In this document: positions 27,543 to 38,876 of the stretch, piece by piece
Position numbering within the stretch: the first letter of the stretch is position 1
Layout: each line of letters opens with the position of its first letter
Assembly (NCBI GenBank): GCA_020853135.1
Contig: JADYZO010000093.1
Coordinates: 1 to 47,637, forward strand
Source of the DNA: Gammaproteobacteria bacterium
GTDB taxonomy: Bacteria > Pseudomonadota > Gammaproteobacteria > Steroidobacterales > GCA-2729495
Reading direction: 5' to 3'
DNA length: 47,637 nucleotides
Notes under the pieces: model-generated
Database searches by the model: none
What the model was told of the DNA's origin: nothing
Seen by the model: only the letters and a program-made list of their open reading frames with translations
Translations under genes and position numbers: made by a program

Positions 27543-28685
27543 GTGCAACTGCACATCCTCGACAGCATCCATGGCGTGGCCGCCACCGAGTGGAACGCGC
27601 TCGAGGGCAGCGCCCAGCCATTCCTCCGCCACGAGTTCCTCGCCGCCCTGGAGGACAGCGGCTGCGCGGCGGACGCCACCGGCTGGACCCCGCGCCACCT
27701 GCTCGTGCGCGATGCGGCCGGCATGCTCGCCGGCGCCCTGCCGCTCTACCGCAAGACCAACTCCTGGGGCGAGTTCGTCTTCGACTTCGCCTGGGCGGAT
27801 GCCTACCGACGCGCCGGCCTGTCCTACTTTCCCAAGCTGGTGGCAGCCGTCCCCTTCACGCCCGCCAGCGGACCGCGCCTGCTGACCGCTCCCGCGGCGG
27901 ACCGGCAGGCCACCGGCGATGTGCTGCTGGCGGGCGCGCTGGCCCTGGCGCGCGACAGCGCCGCCTCCTCGGTGCATGTGCTGTTCCCGACGCATGAGGA
28001 GGCCGCATCGCTCGGTGCCCGGGGCTGGCTGCTGCGCAAGGACTGCCAGTTCCACTGGCACAACCGCGGCTACGGGAGCTTCGAGGACTTCCTCGACGGA
28101 TTCACGGCCGAGAAGCGCAAGAAGACCCGGCGCGAGCGCCGCCGCGTCGCCGAGGCCGGCATCCGCCTGCGCACGCTCACGGGCGCGGAGATCGATGACC
28201 GTTTGTGGGGCGAGATCATGCCGCTGTACGCGAGCACGTTCTGGCGGCGCGGCCGCGAGCCCTACCTCAACGAGGCGTTCTTCCGCACCGTCGCCCGCAC
28301 GCTGCCGGGGCAGTTTCTCGCGGTGCTCGCCACGCTGCACGGAACCGCCGTCGCCGTGGCCCTCTTCTTCCGCGGCACCGACACCCTCTACGGGCGCTAC
28401 TGGGGCAGCACCGGCGAGCACCACAGCCTGCACTTCGAGGCCTGCTACCACCAGGGCATCGAGTACTGCATCGCCAACGGCCTGCAGCGCTTCGAACCGG
28501 GCACGCAGGGCGAGCACAAGGTGGCGCGCGGCTTCGAGCCGGTACCGGTGTGGTCGGCCCACTGGCTCGCCGATGCGCGCTTCGCGGCCGTCATCGACCG
28601 CCACCTCGGCGAGGAGCGCGCGCACGTGGACGGATACATCGCCGCCGTGCAGGACCACGTGCCCTTCCGCAGGGATCCGGCGTGA
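27543..28685 (+). CDS. FemAB/GNAT-like N-acyltransferase (COG3146, DUF482)
   Basis: A 380-residue protein of the family once called peptidoglycan-biosynthesis protein or predicted N-acyltransferase. It starts at a GTG (MQLHILDSIHGV), 19 bases after trxB; no ATG in this frame comes before the conserved part. Family marks are QPFLRHEFLAALEDSGC (about 20-36), GEFVFDFAWADAYRRAGLSYFPKLVAAVPFTP, FTAEKRKKTRRERRRV (about 195-210) and FEPGTQGEHKVARGFEPVPVWSAHWL near the end. The fold is a double GNAT like FemX. The acceptor is unknown. It overlaps aat by GTGA, so the two are translationally coupled. Confidence 0.82.
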   Translation: MQLHILDSIHGVAATEWNALEGSAQPFLRHEFLAALEDSGCAADATGWTPRHLLVRDAAGMLAGALPLYRKTNSWGEFVFDFAWADAYRRAGLSYFPKLVAAVPFTPASGPRLLTAPAADRQATGDVLLAGALALARDSAASSVHVLFPTHEEAASLGARGWLLRKDCQFHWHNRGYGSFEDFLDGFTAEKRKKTRRERRRVAEAGIRLRTLTGAEIDDRLWGEIMPLYASTFWRRGREPYLNEAFFRTVARTLPGQFLAVLATLHGTAVAVALFFRGTDTLYGRYWGSTGEHHSLHFEACYHQGIEYCIANGLQRFEPGTQGEHKVARGFEPVPVWSAHWLADARFAAVIDRHLGEERAHVDGYIAAVQDHVPFRRDPA

Positions 28686-29410
28686 ACAGCGGCCCGCGCC
28701 TCGCGTGGATCCGGCCCGGCGCTACACCCGAGGCTTTTCCTGATCCGCTGGACGCGCTGGATGAGCCCAACGGGCTGCTGGCCGCCGGCGGGGATCTCGC
28801 CCCCGCGCGCCTGCTGGCGGCCTACGAGCGCGGCATCTTCCCCTGGTTCAGCGCGGGCGAGCCCATCCTCTGGTGGTGCCCGGATCCGCGCGCCGTCATC
28901 CTGCCCGGGCAACTGCACGTCTCGCGGCGCCTGGCGCGCACCCTGCGCAGCGGACGCTTCACGGCCTCGGTCGACCAGGCCTTCGGGGAGGTCATCCACC
29001 TCTGCGCCACAAGCCGTGGCGGCTCCGGCACCTGGCTGACACCGGAGATGATCGCCGCCTACTGCCGGCTCCACGAACTGGGTGTCGCCCACTCGGTTGA
29101 ATCCTGGGTGGGCGGCCGCCTGGCCGGCGGCATCTATGGCATCAGCCTCGGCCGCATCTTCTTCGGCGAGTCCATGGTGAGCGTCGTGCCCGATGGCTCC
29201 AAGGCCGCCCTGGCCGCCCTCGCCTCGCTGGCGCTCGCCGCCGGCATCGAACTGATCGACTGCCAGGTGGCGAACCCGCACCTGCTGCGCCTGGGCGCCA
29301 CGCTGATGCCACGCCGGGAGTTCCTCGGGCGCATCGCCCGTGGCGTCCGGGAGCCGCCGCTCCAGCGCCTGCGGGCCGCGGCCGCCGGCCCCATTCCCTT
29401 GCGCCCATAG
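28682..29410 (+). CDS. aat: Leucyl/phenylalanyl-tRNA-protein transferase
   Basis: A 242-residue enzyme that attaches Leu or Phe from charged tRNA to proteins whose N-terminal residue is Lys or Arg. The family pattern is complete: FPDPLDALDEPNGLLAAGGDL, YERGIFPWFSAGEPILWWCPDPRAVI (about 50-75), GTWLTPEMIAAYCRLHELGVAHSVE, GGRLAGGIYGISLGRIFFGESMVS (about 140-163), and ELIDCQVANPHLLRLGA. The GTG start at 28682 overlaps the preceding stop by 4 bases. Together with clpS and clpA nearby it completes the N-degron route that sends such proteins to ClpAP. Confidence 0.95.
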   Translation: MNSGPRLAWIRPGATPEAFPDPLDALDEPNGLLAAGGDLAPARLLAAYERGIFPWFSAGEPILWWCPDPRAVILPGQLHVSRRLARTLRSGRFTASVDQAFGEVIHLCATSRGGSGTWLTPEMIAAYCRLHELGVAHSVESWVGGRLAGGIYGISLGRIFFGESMVSVVPDGSKAALAALASLALAAGIELIDCQVANPHLLRLGATLMPRREFLGRIARGVREPPLQRLRAAAAGPIPLRP

Positions 29411-29455
29411 GCGAGTTCTTGCACAATCCGCCCGCCCCTGCACCCGGAAGACCCA

Positions 29456-29674
<219 letters not shown>

Positions 29675-29686
29675 CGCCCGCCCGGC

Positions 29687-31966
29687 TCAGCCGGGCTCGG
29701 CGAGGTGCTCCAGCTTCTTCGTGTTGGGCAGGACCTGCAGGTCCAGCCTGTCGTCATCGCCAGGCACGACGTGCACATGGCCGCCGTTGGCCAGTTCACC
29801 GAACAGCAGCTGTTCGGCCAGCGGGCGCTTGATGTTCTCCTGGATGACCCGGGCCATCGGCCGCGCGCCCATCGCCGGGTCGTAGCCCCGTGCCGCCAGC
29901 CAGTCGCGCGCCCCGGGATCGAGGTCGATGGTCACGTCGCTGCGCTCGAGCGCGGCCTCCAGTTCCATCACCATCTTGTCCACGACACGCAGGATCGCCT
30001 CGCGGCCCAGCGGCTTGAACTGGATGATGGCATCCAGCCGGTTGCGGAACTCGGGCGAGAACAGCCGGGTCACCGCCGCCATGCCGTCGCTCGCATGGTC
30101 CTGCCGCGTGAAGCCGATCGAGGCGCGGCTCATCTCCTGGGCGCCGGCGTTGGTGGTCATGACGATGATGACGTTGCGGAAATCCGCCTTGCGGCCGTTG
30201 TTGTCGGTCAGCGTGCCGTGGTCCATGACCTGCAGGAGCAGGTTGAAGACCTCCGGGTGCGCCTTCTCGATCTCGTCGAGCAGCAGCACCGCGTGCGGGT
30301 TCTTGCTGATCGCCTCCGTCAGCAGGCCGCCCTGGTCGAAGCCGACATAGCCCGGCGGCGCGCCGATCAGGCGCGAGACGGTGTGCCGCTCCATGTACTC
30401 CGACATGTCGAAGCGGATCAGCTCGATGCCGAGACAGTGCGCCAGTTGGCGTGTCACCTCGGTCTTGCCGACCCCGGTGGGGCCGGCGAACAGGAAGGCA
30501 CCGACCGGCTTCTCCGGCTCGCGCAGGCCCGAGCGCGCCATCTTGATCGCGGCAGCCAGCCCCTCCACCGCCGCGTCCTGCCCGAAGATCACCAGCTTGA
30601 GGTCGCGCTCGAGGTTGCGCAGCAGGTCGCGGTCGGAGGCAGAGACGCTCTTCGGCGGGATGCGCGCGATGCGTGCCACCACCTGCTCGACCTGCGCCAC
30701 GTCGACGACGTTGCTGCGGGTGGCCTCAGGCTCCAGGCGCATGCTCGCGCCGGCCTCGTCGATGACGTCGATCGCCTTGTCGGGCAGCTGGCGCTCGTTG
30801 ATGTGCCGCGCGGAGAGCTCCGCCGCTGACGATAGCGCCTCGTCCGTGTAGCGCACGCCGTGGTGCTCCTCGAAGCGCGAGCGCAGGCCCTTGAGGATTT
30901 CCACGGTCTCGGGCACCGAGGGCTCGGGCACGTCGATCTTCTGGAAGCGGCGGGCGAGCGCGTGGTCCTTCTCGAAGATGTGCCGGTACTCGCGGTAGGT
31001 GGTCGAGCCGATGCAACGCAGCTCGCCGTTGGCCAGCACCGGCTTGATGAGGTTGGAGGCATCGAGCACGCCGCCCGAGGCCGCGCCCGCGCCGATCACC
31101 GTGTGGATCTCGTCGATGAAGAGGATCGCCCCGGGGTTCTTCTTCAGCTCGTTGATGACGCCCTTCAGGCGCTTCTCGAAATCGCCGCGGTACTTGGTGC
31201 CGGCCAGCAGCGCACCCATGTCGAGCGCGAAGATGGTGCAGTCCTTGAGCACCGGCGGCACCTGGCCGTCGACGATCATCTTGGCCAGCCCCTCGGCCAG
31301 CGCGGTCTTGCCGACACCGGCCTCGCCGACGTAGAGCGGGTTGTTCTTGCGCCGGCGGCACAGCACCTGGATGGTGCGCTCGATCTCGGCCTGCCGGCCG
31401 ATCAGCGGATCGATGCGGCCTTCGGCGGCGCGCTGGTTGAGGTTCGAGGCGTAGTTGTCCAGGGCGCCGCCCGCCGGCTCGCCCTCGCCCTCCTCGCCTT
31501 CGCTGCTGCGGGCACCGCTCCCGCGCCGCTCGCCGAGCCGCGCCAGCCCGTGGGAGATGAAATTGACGACATCGAGCCGCGACACATCGTGCAGGCCGAG
31601 CAGGTAGACCGCATGCGACTGCTTCTCGCCGAAGATCGCCACGAGCACGTTCTCGCCCTTGACCTCCTTCTTGCCGCTGGACTGCACGTGGAACACGGCG
31701 CGCTGCAGGACGCGCTGGAAGCCGAGCGTCGGCTGCACGTCCTGGTCGCTCTCGCCCTTGAGCCGCGGCGTGGACTGGTCGACGAACTCCTCGAGCTCGC
31801 GGCGCAGCCGCTCCAGATCGGCCCCGCAGCCCTTCAGCACCTCGGTCACCGAGGGAATGTCCAGGATGGCGAGCAGCAGGTGCTCCACCGTCATGTACTC
31901 GTGCCGGTTGGTGCGGGCCTGCTGAAAGGCCGCATTCAGACAGTATTCCAGTTCGCTGCTCAACAT
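29687..31966 (-). CDS. clpA: ATP-dependent Clp protease ATP-binding subunit ClpA
   Basis: A 759-residue AAA+ unfoldase that feeds substrates to the ClpP peptidase. The N-terminal double Clp repeat (about 1-145; YCLNAAFQQARTNRHEYMTVEHLLLAIL) binds ClpS. A Ser/Glu/Gly-rich linker follows (about 148-168). AAA domain 1 has Walker A GEAGVGKTALAEGLAK and Walker B AILFIDEIHT; domain 2 has GPTGVGKTEVTRQLA and VLLLDEIEKAHPEVF. The ClpP-docking loop is present as SIGFTRQDHASDG, with tripeptide IGF. The middle domain is short, as in ClpA and unlike ClpB. ClpS is encoded directly upstream, 7 bases away. Confidence 0.96.
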   Translation of the reverse strand: MLSSELEYCLNAAFQQARTNRHEYMTVEHLLLAILDIPSVTEVLKGCGADLERLRRELEEFVDQSTPRLKGESDQDVQPTLGFQRVLQRAVFHVQSSGKKEVKGENVLVAIFGEKQSHAVYLLGLHDVSRLDVVNFISHGLARLGERRGSGARSSEGEEGEGEPAGGALDNYASNLNQRAAEGRIDPLIGRQAEIERTIQVLCRRRKNNPLYVGEAGVGKTALAEGLAKMIVDGQVPPVLKDCTIFALDMGALLAGTKYRGDFEKRLKGVINELKKNPGAILFIDEIHTVIGAGAASGGVLDASNLIKPVLANGELRCIGSTTYREYRHIFEKDHALARRFQKIDVPEPSVPETVEILKGLRSRFEEHHGVRYTDEALSSAAELSARHINERQLPDKAIDVIDEAGASMRLEPEATRSNVVDVAQVEQVVARIARIPPKSVSASDRDLLRNLERDLKLVIFGQDAAVEGLAAAIKMARSGLREPEKPVGAFLFAGPTGVGKTEVTRQLAHCLGIELIRFDMSEYMERHTVSRLIGAPPGYVGFDQGGLLTEAISKNPHAVLLLDEIEKAHPEVFNLLLQVMDHGTLTDNNGRKADFRNVIIVMTTNAGAQEMSRASIGFTRQDHASDGMAAVTRLFSPEFRNRLDAIIQFKPLGREAILRVVDKMVMELEAALERSDVTIDLDPGARDWLAARGYDPAMGARPMARVIQENIKRPLAEQLLFGELANGGHVHVVPGDDDRLDLQVLPNTKKLEHLAEPG

Positions 31967-31973
31967 TGCCGCC

Positions 31974-32309
31974 TCACATTTCCTCCAGCGTGCACAACAG
32001 CGGGTGCTGGTGCTGCTGGGCGTATGACGTCACCTGTGCAACCTTGGTCTCGGCGATTTCATGGACATACACGCCACACACGCCCTTGCCCTTCGTATGC
32101 ACCTCGAGCATGACGCGGGTGGCCCGCGGCCGGTCCATGGAAAAAATGCGCTCGAGGATCTCGACCACGAACTCCATGGGCGTGTAGTCGTCGTTGATGA
32201 GGACCACCCGGAACAGGGGCGGTTTCCTCAGCTTCGGCCTGGCCTCCTCGATGGCCAGCCCGCGCCCCTCACCCGGGCGCTCGTCGGGTTGATTGCCTGC
32301 ATTGGCCAT
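31974..32309 (-). CDS. clpS: ClpS adaptor of ClpA, N-degron recognin
   Basis: I set the start at 32309 (MANAGNQPDERPGEG), giving 111 residues, close to the family's usual length; a longer frame from 32363 adds 18 unlikely residues. The N-terminal tail (about 1-30) is polar and flexible, as needed to engage ClpA. The core begins LFRVVLINDDYTPMEFVVEIL, with the Asn-Asp-Asp residues and the hydrophobic pocket that bind Leu, Phe, Tyr or Trp at protein N-termini. MLEVHTKGKGVCGVY holds the pocket-lining His. ClpS directs N-degron proteins to ClpAP. It is co-transcribed with clpA. Confidence 0.94.
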   Translation of the reverse strand: MANAGNQPDERPGEGRGLAIEEARPKLRKPPLFRVVLINDDYTPMEFVVEILERIFSMDRPRATRVMLEVHTKGKGVCGVYVHEIAETKVAQVTSYAQQHQHPLLCTLEEM

Positions 32310-32582
32310 GGGCCTGTTTACCGGAAGCAGAAGCATGCGCGTTGCCAAGCATATTACCGTCAAACCAGCCAGGCAGCGTCGCTGCCCGGGACGGCCGGCC
32401 CGGCGGGGCGATCATCGTCGCACCGGCACCGTCGGCCGTCTGCGCACTGCCGCACGGCAGCCTGACGGAGTTCGCAGACAGCGCGCGTACCCTTACCCCC
32501 AACCCATTGATTATGCTAATTTGCGTTCTTCCGGTCGCAGCTTCCCGATCCGGTCCTTCCTGTGGGTGCGCGTGGAACGCCT

Positions 32583-33596
32583 GTGAACCTCTCTGAAGTC
32601 ATGCAGCGCTGGCATGCGCAAGACCCCGAGGCACTGCTCGGCCGGGCGAGCGAGACGCTGCCCTTCTGGGTCTCGCTGCTGCTGGTGATCGCCATCGGCT
32701 ACTACGCCGCGCGCCTCGCCTGGCTGCTGGTGCCGGGCCCGGCCCCGGTCCCCTGGACCCCGCCCCCGCCGGCCGCCAGCGCGGCCCCGGCGGCCGGCAC
32801 GGATGGCACGGCCTGGGCCGCCATCGCCGGCGCACACCTCTTCGGGCAGGCGAGCGCCGCACCCGCCGGGAACCCCGCCGATGCCGCCAACGCACCGCAG
32901 ACCCAGCTGCAACTGCAGTTGCGCGGCGCCATCGCCGCGCTCGACGAGCGCTTCGCCCACGCCATCATTGCCGACAGCGCCGGCAACGAAAAGGTCTACT
33001 TCATCCGGGATCCGGTGCCCGGAGGTGCGGTGCTGCAGCAGGTGCAGGCCGATCGTGTGATCCTCAACCGCGGTGGCGTTCTGGAGGCCCTGCTCCTGCC
33101 GCGCAGTCCGGCCACTGGCCTCGACGCCGCGCCGCGCGCGACCTCCGGGCCCCAGGCAGTGTCGCGCCGGCCGACCCCCTCGATGCAGGAGGCCATCACG
33201 CAGCATGCCGCGACCATCACCGACATCATCCGCCCCCAGCCGTTCATGCCCAACGGCGAACTGAAGGGCTACCGCGTCTACCCGGGCCGCAACCGCGAGC
33301 AGTTCGTGGCGCTTGGCCTGAAGCCTGGGGACCTGGTCACGGAAATCAACGGCCTGCCCCTCAATAATCCGGCGCAGGCCATGGAGACCTTCCGGTCCCT
33401 GGCGGGCACGAGCCAGGCCACGGTCACCATCGACCGCGACGGGCACACGCAGCGCCTGACGCTTGACGCCAACCAGGTGGTGGCAGCCAGCGAGACCCAG
33501 GCGCCCGGCGGCAATCCTGCGGGTGGCGCGCCCGCGGGCGCTGCAGCAACACCGGCCGGCCAGGCCGAGGCCGCGGCGGATGCGGCAAACCAGTAG
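32583..33596 (+). CDS. gspC: Type II secretion system inner-membrane protein GspC
   Basis: About 337 residues from the GTG at 32583 (a GTG at 32562 is also possible). A short cytoplasmic end, one membrane helix (FWVSLLLVIAIGYYAARLAWLL, about 25-46) and a Pro/Ala-rich periplasmic linker lead to the homology-region domain (AWAAIAGAHLFGQ and LQLRGAIAALDERFAHAIIAD, about 80-130), which touches the secretin GspD. The C-terminal part is a PDZ domain (YRVYPGRNREQFVALGLKPGDLVTEINGLPL, about 225-300), used for substrate selection. A Gly/Ala/Pro-rich tail ends the protein. First gene of the gspCDEF run. Confidence 0.9.
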   Translation: MNLSEVMQRWHAQDPEALLGRASETLPFWVSLLLVIAIGYYAARLAWLLVPGPAPVPWTPPPPAASAAPAAGTDGTAWAAIAGAHLFGQASAAPAGNPADAANAPQTQLQLQLRGAIAALDERFAHAIIADSAGNEKVYFIRDPVPGGAVLQQVQADRVILNRGGVLEALLLPRSPATGLDAAPRATSGPQAVSRRPTPSMQEAITQHAATITDIIRPQPFMPNGELKGYRVYPGRNREQFVALGLKPGDLVTEINGLPLNNPAQAMETFRSLAGTSQATVTIDRDGHTQRLTLDANQVVAASETQAPGGNPAGGAPAGAAATPAGQAEAAADAANQ

Positions 33597-35647
33597 CATG
33601 GGTGGACGCATGGGCAAGGCTTCGCGGTGGCATGGGGTGGTGAACCGGCTGGCGGCCCTGGCCCTGGCCCTCAGCCTCGTACCCGGCGCCAGCGGCGCCC
33701 AGCAGCCGCAGGGGTCCATCACGCCCAATTACAAGGATGCCGACATCCGCCAGGTCATCGAGGCGGTGGGCGCCGTCACCGGCAAGAACTTCATCCTCGA
33801 TCCGCGCGTGAAGGCACAGGTGACGATGCTGTCCTCGACGCCGATGACGCCCGAGGCCTTCTACGAGGCATTCCTGTCCATCCTCTCGGTCTACGGCTTC
33901 GTCGCCGTGCCCTCGGGCAACCTCGTGAAGATCCTGCCCGATGCCAATGCGCGCCAGGTCCCCGGTGCGGAGCTGGCGGCCGGTGGCGGCCGCGCCGCCG
34001 ATGACCTGGTCACGCGCATCATCGCCGTGAAGAACGTGGGCGCCGCGCAGCTGGTGCCGATCCTGCGCCCCCTCATCCCGCAGTACGGCCACCTGGCAGC
34101 GCACCCGGCCTCCAACATCCTCATCATCTCGGACCGCGCCAGCAACGTCGAACGCCTGCAGCGCATCATCGAGCGCATCGACACGGACAGCACCTCGGAC
34201 ATCGAGGTCATCCGGCTCGAGAACGCCTCGGCGGCCGAGGTGGTGCGCGTGATCACCACCCTCGGGCAGGGCGCCAAGACCGAGGGCGCCGCCCCGCCCG
34301 CCACCGTGGTGGCCGATGAACGCACCAACAGCGTGCTGCTGAGTGGCGACAGGAACGAGCGGCTGCGGCTGCGCACGCTGGTGGCGCACCTCGACACGCC
34401 CCTGCAGGAGGGCGGCGACACGCGGGTGCGCTACCTGCGCTATGCGGAGGCCAAGGGCCTGGCCACCAAGCTGCAGGCCCAGTACCAGAAGCAGGGTGGC
34501 GCCGCTGCCGCTCCGGGCGGCGCAGCGGCCGCACCGGCCGAACGGGGCGAAGTCAGCATCTGGGCGGATGACAACACGAATGCACTGATCATCACTGCGC
34601 CGCCCAAGACCATGAAGGCGATGATGGCCGTCATCGACAAGGTCGACATCCGCCGCATGCAGGTGCTGGTGGAGTCGCTGATCGTCGAGGTCAGCGCCGA
34701 CAAGGCCTCCGAACTCGGCGTCAACTGGGCGGTGGGCGACTCGAACCTGAAGAACGCGGTCGGCGTGACGCGCTTCGACCTGCCGAACACCGGCGGCGGC
34801 GGCCTCGTCGGCCTGGCGGGCGCCGTCAAGAGCGGCGACGCCACCGCCATCGGTTCGGCCATCGGCAAGGGGCTGAACCTGGCGGTCGGGCGGGTCTCGG
34901 ACTCGGGCACCAGCTTCGCCGCCCTGATCAACGCGCTCGCCTCCGACGCCAACACCAACATCGTCGGCACGCCGGTGCTGGTGACCATGGACAACGAGGA
35001 GGCCGAGATCAAGGTGGGCCAGGAGGTGCCCTTCGTCACCGGCCAGTTCACCAATACCGGGGCCACCAGCGGCACCACCAGCGTGAATCCCTTCCAGACC
35101 ATCCAGCGCCAGCAGGTCGGCCTGACCCTGAAGCTGACGCCGCAGATCAACGAGGGCGACGCGGTGCTGCTGAAGATCGAGCAGGTGCTGTCGGCCCTGG
35201 CGGCCAGCGTGCGCGGCGCCGCCGACCTCGTCACCACCAACCGCTCCATCACGACCTCGGTGATCGTCGAGGATGGCGGCACGCTCGTGCTCGGCGGGCT
35301 GATCCAGGATGACCTGACCGAGAAGCAGCAGCGGGTGCCGATCCTCGGCAGCATCCCGCTGCTGGGCCAGCTGTTCCGCGTGGACAGCACCACCAAGAAG
35401 AAGACCAACCTGATGGTGTTCATCAAGCCGACCATCCTGCGCGACGATGCCCAGGCGGCCTTCGAGACGAACGCGAAGTACAACTACGTGCGCAACCAGC
35501 AGCTGGCGATGAATCCGGGCCATGTGCGGCTGATGCCCGGGGAGGCACGGCTCACCGTGCCGCCCATCGCGCCCGCGGCACCGCCCACCCTTGACCTGCG
35601 CCAGCTGCGCCTGGACACCCGGCCACCGGCCGCGGAGCCCGCCGGCG

Positions 35648-37213
<1,566 letters not shown>

Positions 37214-37246
37214 CGCCGGGCACGCGACCCGGGGAAGCCAGCGGCC

Positions 37247-38461
37247 ATGGGAGCCTTCGAGTACACGGCGGTCGACAGCGGCGGGCGGGAAACCCGCGGC
37301 GTCATCGAGGGCGACACCCCGCGCCAGGTCCGCCAGCTCCTGCGCGAGCGCCAGCTGCTGCCGCTGGCGGTGGCCGAGGTCGCGCAGCGCGAGGCCACCC
37401 GCCAGCGCTCCTTCACCCTGCGCCCGTCCATGACCGCCGCGGATCTCGCGCTGGTGACCCGCCAGCTCGCCACGCTGGTGCAATCGGCCCTGCCGCTGGA
37501 GGAAGCGCTGCTCGCCGTGGCCGAGCAGACCGAATCCCCGCGCGTCAAAAGCATCCTGCTCGGCGTGCGCTCGAAGGTGATGGAGGGCCACACGCTGGCC
37601 GACGGCCTCGGCGACTTCCCCAAGGCATTCCCCGAGATCTACCGGGCCACCGTGGCCGCCGGCGAGCAATCCGGCCACCTCGATGCGGTGCTCGAACGCC
37701 TCGCCGACTACACCGAGAGCCGGCAGGAACTGCGCCAGAAACTGCAGAACGCGATGATCTACCCGGTGGTGCTCACCAGCCTGGCGCTGATGATCGTCGG
37801 CGGCATGCTGGTCTACGTGGTACCCAAGGTGGTCTCGGTGTTTGCCGGCACCGGACATGCGCTGCCGCTGCTGACCCGGGCGCTGATCGCCACCAGTGAC
37901 TTCCTGCGCGGCTGGGGCCTGTTCCTCCTGGCCGCCATCGTGCTGCTGGCCTGGGGCACCAGCCGGCTGCTGAAACAGCCCGGGCCCCGCCGCCGCTGGC
38001 ATGCCACGCTGCTGCGGCTGCCGGTGCTCGGCCGCCTGACGCGCGGCTTCAATACCGCACGCTTCACCCGCACGCTGAGCATCCTCACCGGCAGCGGCGT
38101 GCCGGTCCTGGAGGGCCTGCGCATCGCCGCCGAGGTGGTCACCAACCTGCCGATGCAGGACGCCGTCCAGGAGGCGGCGGCACGCATCCGCGAGGGCGCG
38201 CCCATCGGCAGGTCACTGGGAGCCAGCGGCCACTTCCCGCCGATCTGCATCCACCTGATCTCCAGTGGCGAGGCCAGTGGCGAGCTCGAGGCGATGCTGG
38301 CCCGGGCTGCCGCGAACCAGGAGAAGGAAGTCGATGGCCTGATCACGGCGTTGATGGGCCTGATGGAACCCGCGCTGATCGTCACCATGGGCGTCATCGT
38401 GCTGATGATCGTGCTGGCGATCCTGCTGCCGATCTTCCAGATCAACCAGCTGATCACCTGA
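37247..38461 (+). CDS. gspF: Type II secretion system membrane platform protein GspF
   Basis: A 404-residue inner-membrane protein that forms the platform over GspE. It opens MGAFEYTAVDSGGRETRGVIEGDTPRQVRQLL, the standard start. Two homologous cytoplasmic four-helix domains (about 70-170 and 275-370) each hold the pattern seen in ESGHLDAVLERLADYTESR and SGEASGELEAMLARAAANQEKEV. Three membrane helices are at about 172-192, 222-240 and 378-400. It starts 33 bases after gspE. The pseudopilin genes that normally follow are absent. Confidence 0.95.
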   Translation: MGAFEYTAVDSGGRETRGVIEGDTPRQVRQLLRERQLLPLAVAEVAQREATRQRSFTLRPSMTAADLALVTRQLATLVQSALPLEEALLAVAEQTESPRVKSILLGVRSKVMEGHTLADGLGDFPKAFPEIYRATVAAGEQSGHLDAVLERLADYTESRQELRQKLQNAMIYPVVLTSLALMIVGGMLVYVVPKVVSVFAGTGHALPLLTRALIATSDFLRGWGLFLLAAIVLLAWGTSRLLKQPGPRRRWHATLLRLPVLGRLTRGFNTARFTRTLSILTGSGVPVLEGLRIAAEVVTNLPMQDAVQEAAARIREGAPIGRSLGASGHFPPICIHLISSGEASGELEAMLARAAANQEKEVDGLITALMGLMEPALIVTMGVIVLMIVLAILLPIFQINQLIT

Positions 38462-38466
38462 CCCTA

Positions 38467-38495
38467 TTGCCAAGCCCCGGGAATCCGATTATATA
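38467..38495 (+). promoter_or_regulatory. Candidate sigma-70 promoter
   Basis: TTGCCA at 38467-38472 and TATATA at 38490-38495 are separated by exactly 17 bases. They lie 30 bases before the GTG of the next gene and after the gspF stop. The fit to consensus is good, but the call rests only on sequence. Confidence 0.5.
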
Positions 38496-38525
38496 GCCGC
38501 CAATCAACGCAGCCTGGGGCGGCAT

Positions 38526-38843
38526 GTGAGGAAGGCAAAAGCGGCGAAGAAGACTGCGGCCAGGCGGCCGCAGGCTGATCCGGAAGCCGAGCCGGAAGTC
38601 GAGCGTGACGCCAGCGAAGCCGATGCGGAAGGTGATGGCGGCAGGGCCGCCACAGCCGGCGACAACGTCGGTGACCTCTCGGTCGAGGTGAACGTCGAGG
38701 ATCTCATTGCCCAGATCGAATCGGAGAACAAGGGCGGCCCGCTGCCCGACGGCTCCGCGCGCCGCAAGATCGAGGACATCATCGAGAAGAAGCGGGTCGC
38801 CAGGGAAATCATGGATTTCGAGGACTTCGACATCGAGGACTGA
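38526..38843 (+). CDS. Small charged protein, PA3496-like C-terminus
   Basis: A 105-residue protein from a GTG codon. The N-terminal third is Lys/Arg/Ala-rich, then a Glu/Asp/Ala-rich stretch, then LSVEVNVEDLIAQIESENKGG, and at the end ARRKIEDIIEKKRVAREIMDFEDFDIED. The last part resembles small gammaproteobacterial proteins of the PA3496 family (Arg-Arg-x-Ile/Val-Glu-Asp helix followed by an acidic end). No enzyme motif or membrane segment is present. It has its own candidate promoter and is convergent with dnaE2. The function is unknown. Confidence 0.6.
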   Translation: MRKAKAAKKTAARRPQADPEAEPEVERDASEADAEGDGGRAATAGDNVGDLSVEVNVEDLIAQIESENKGGPLPDGSARRKIEDIIEKKRVAREIMDFEDFDIED

Positions 38844-38876
38844 TGCCGTGCCGCCCTGCGGGGCGGCTGCCGGGTC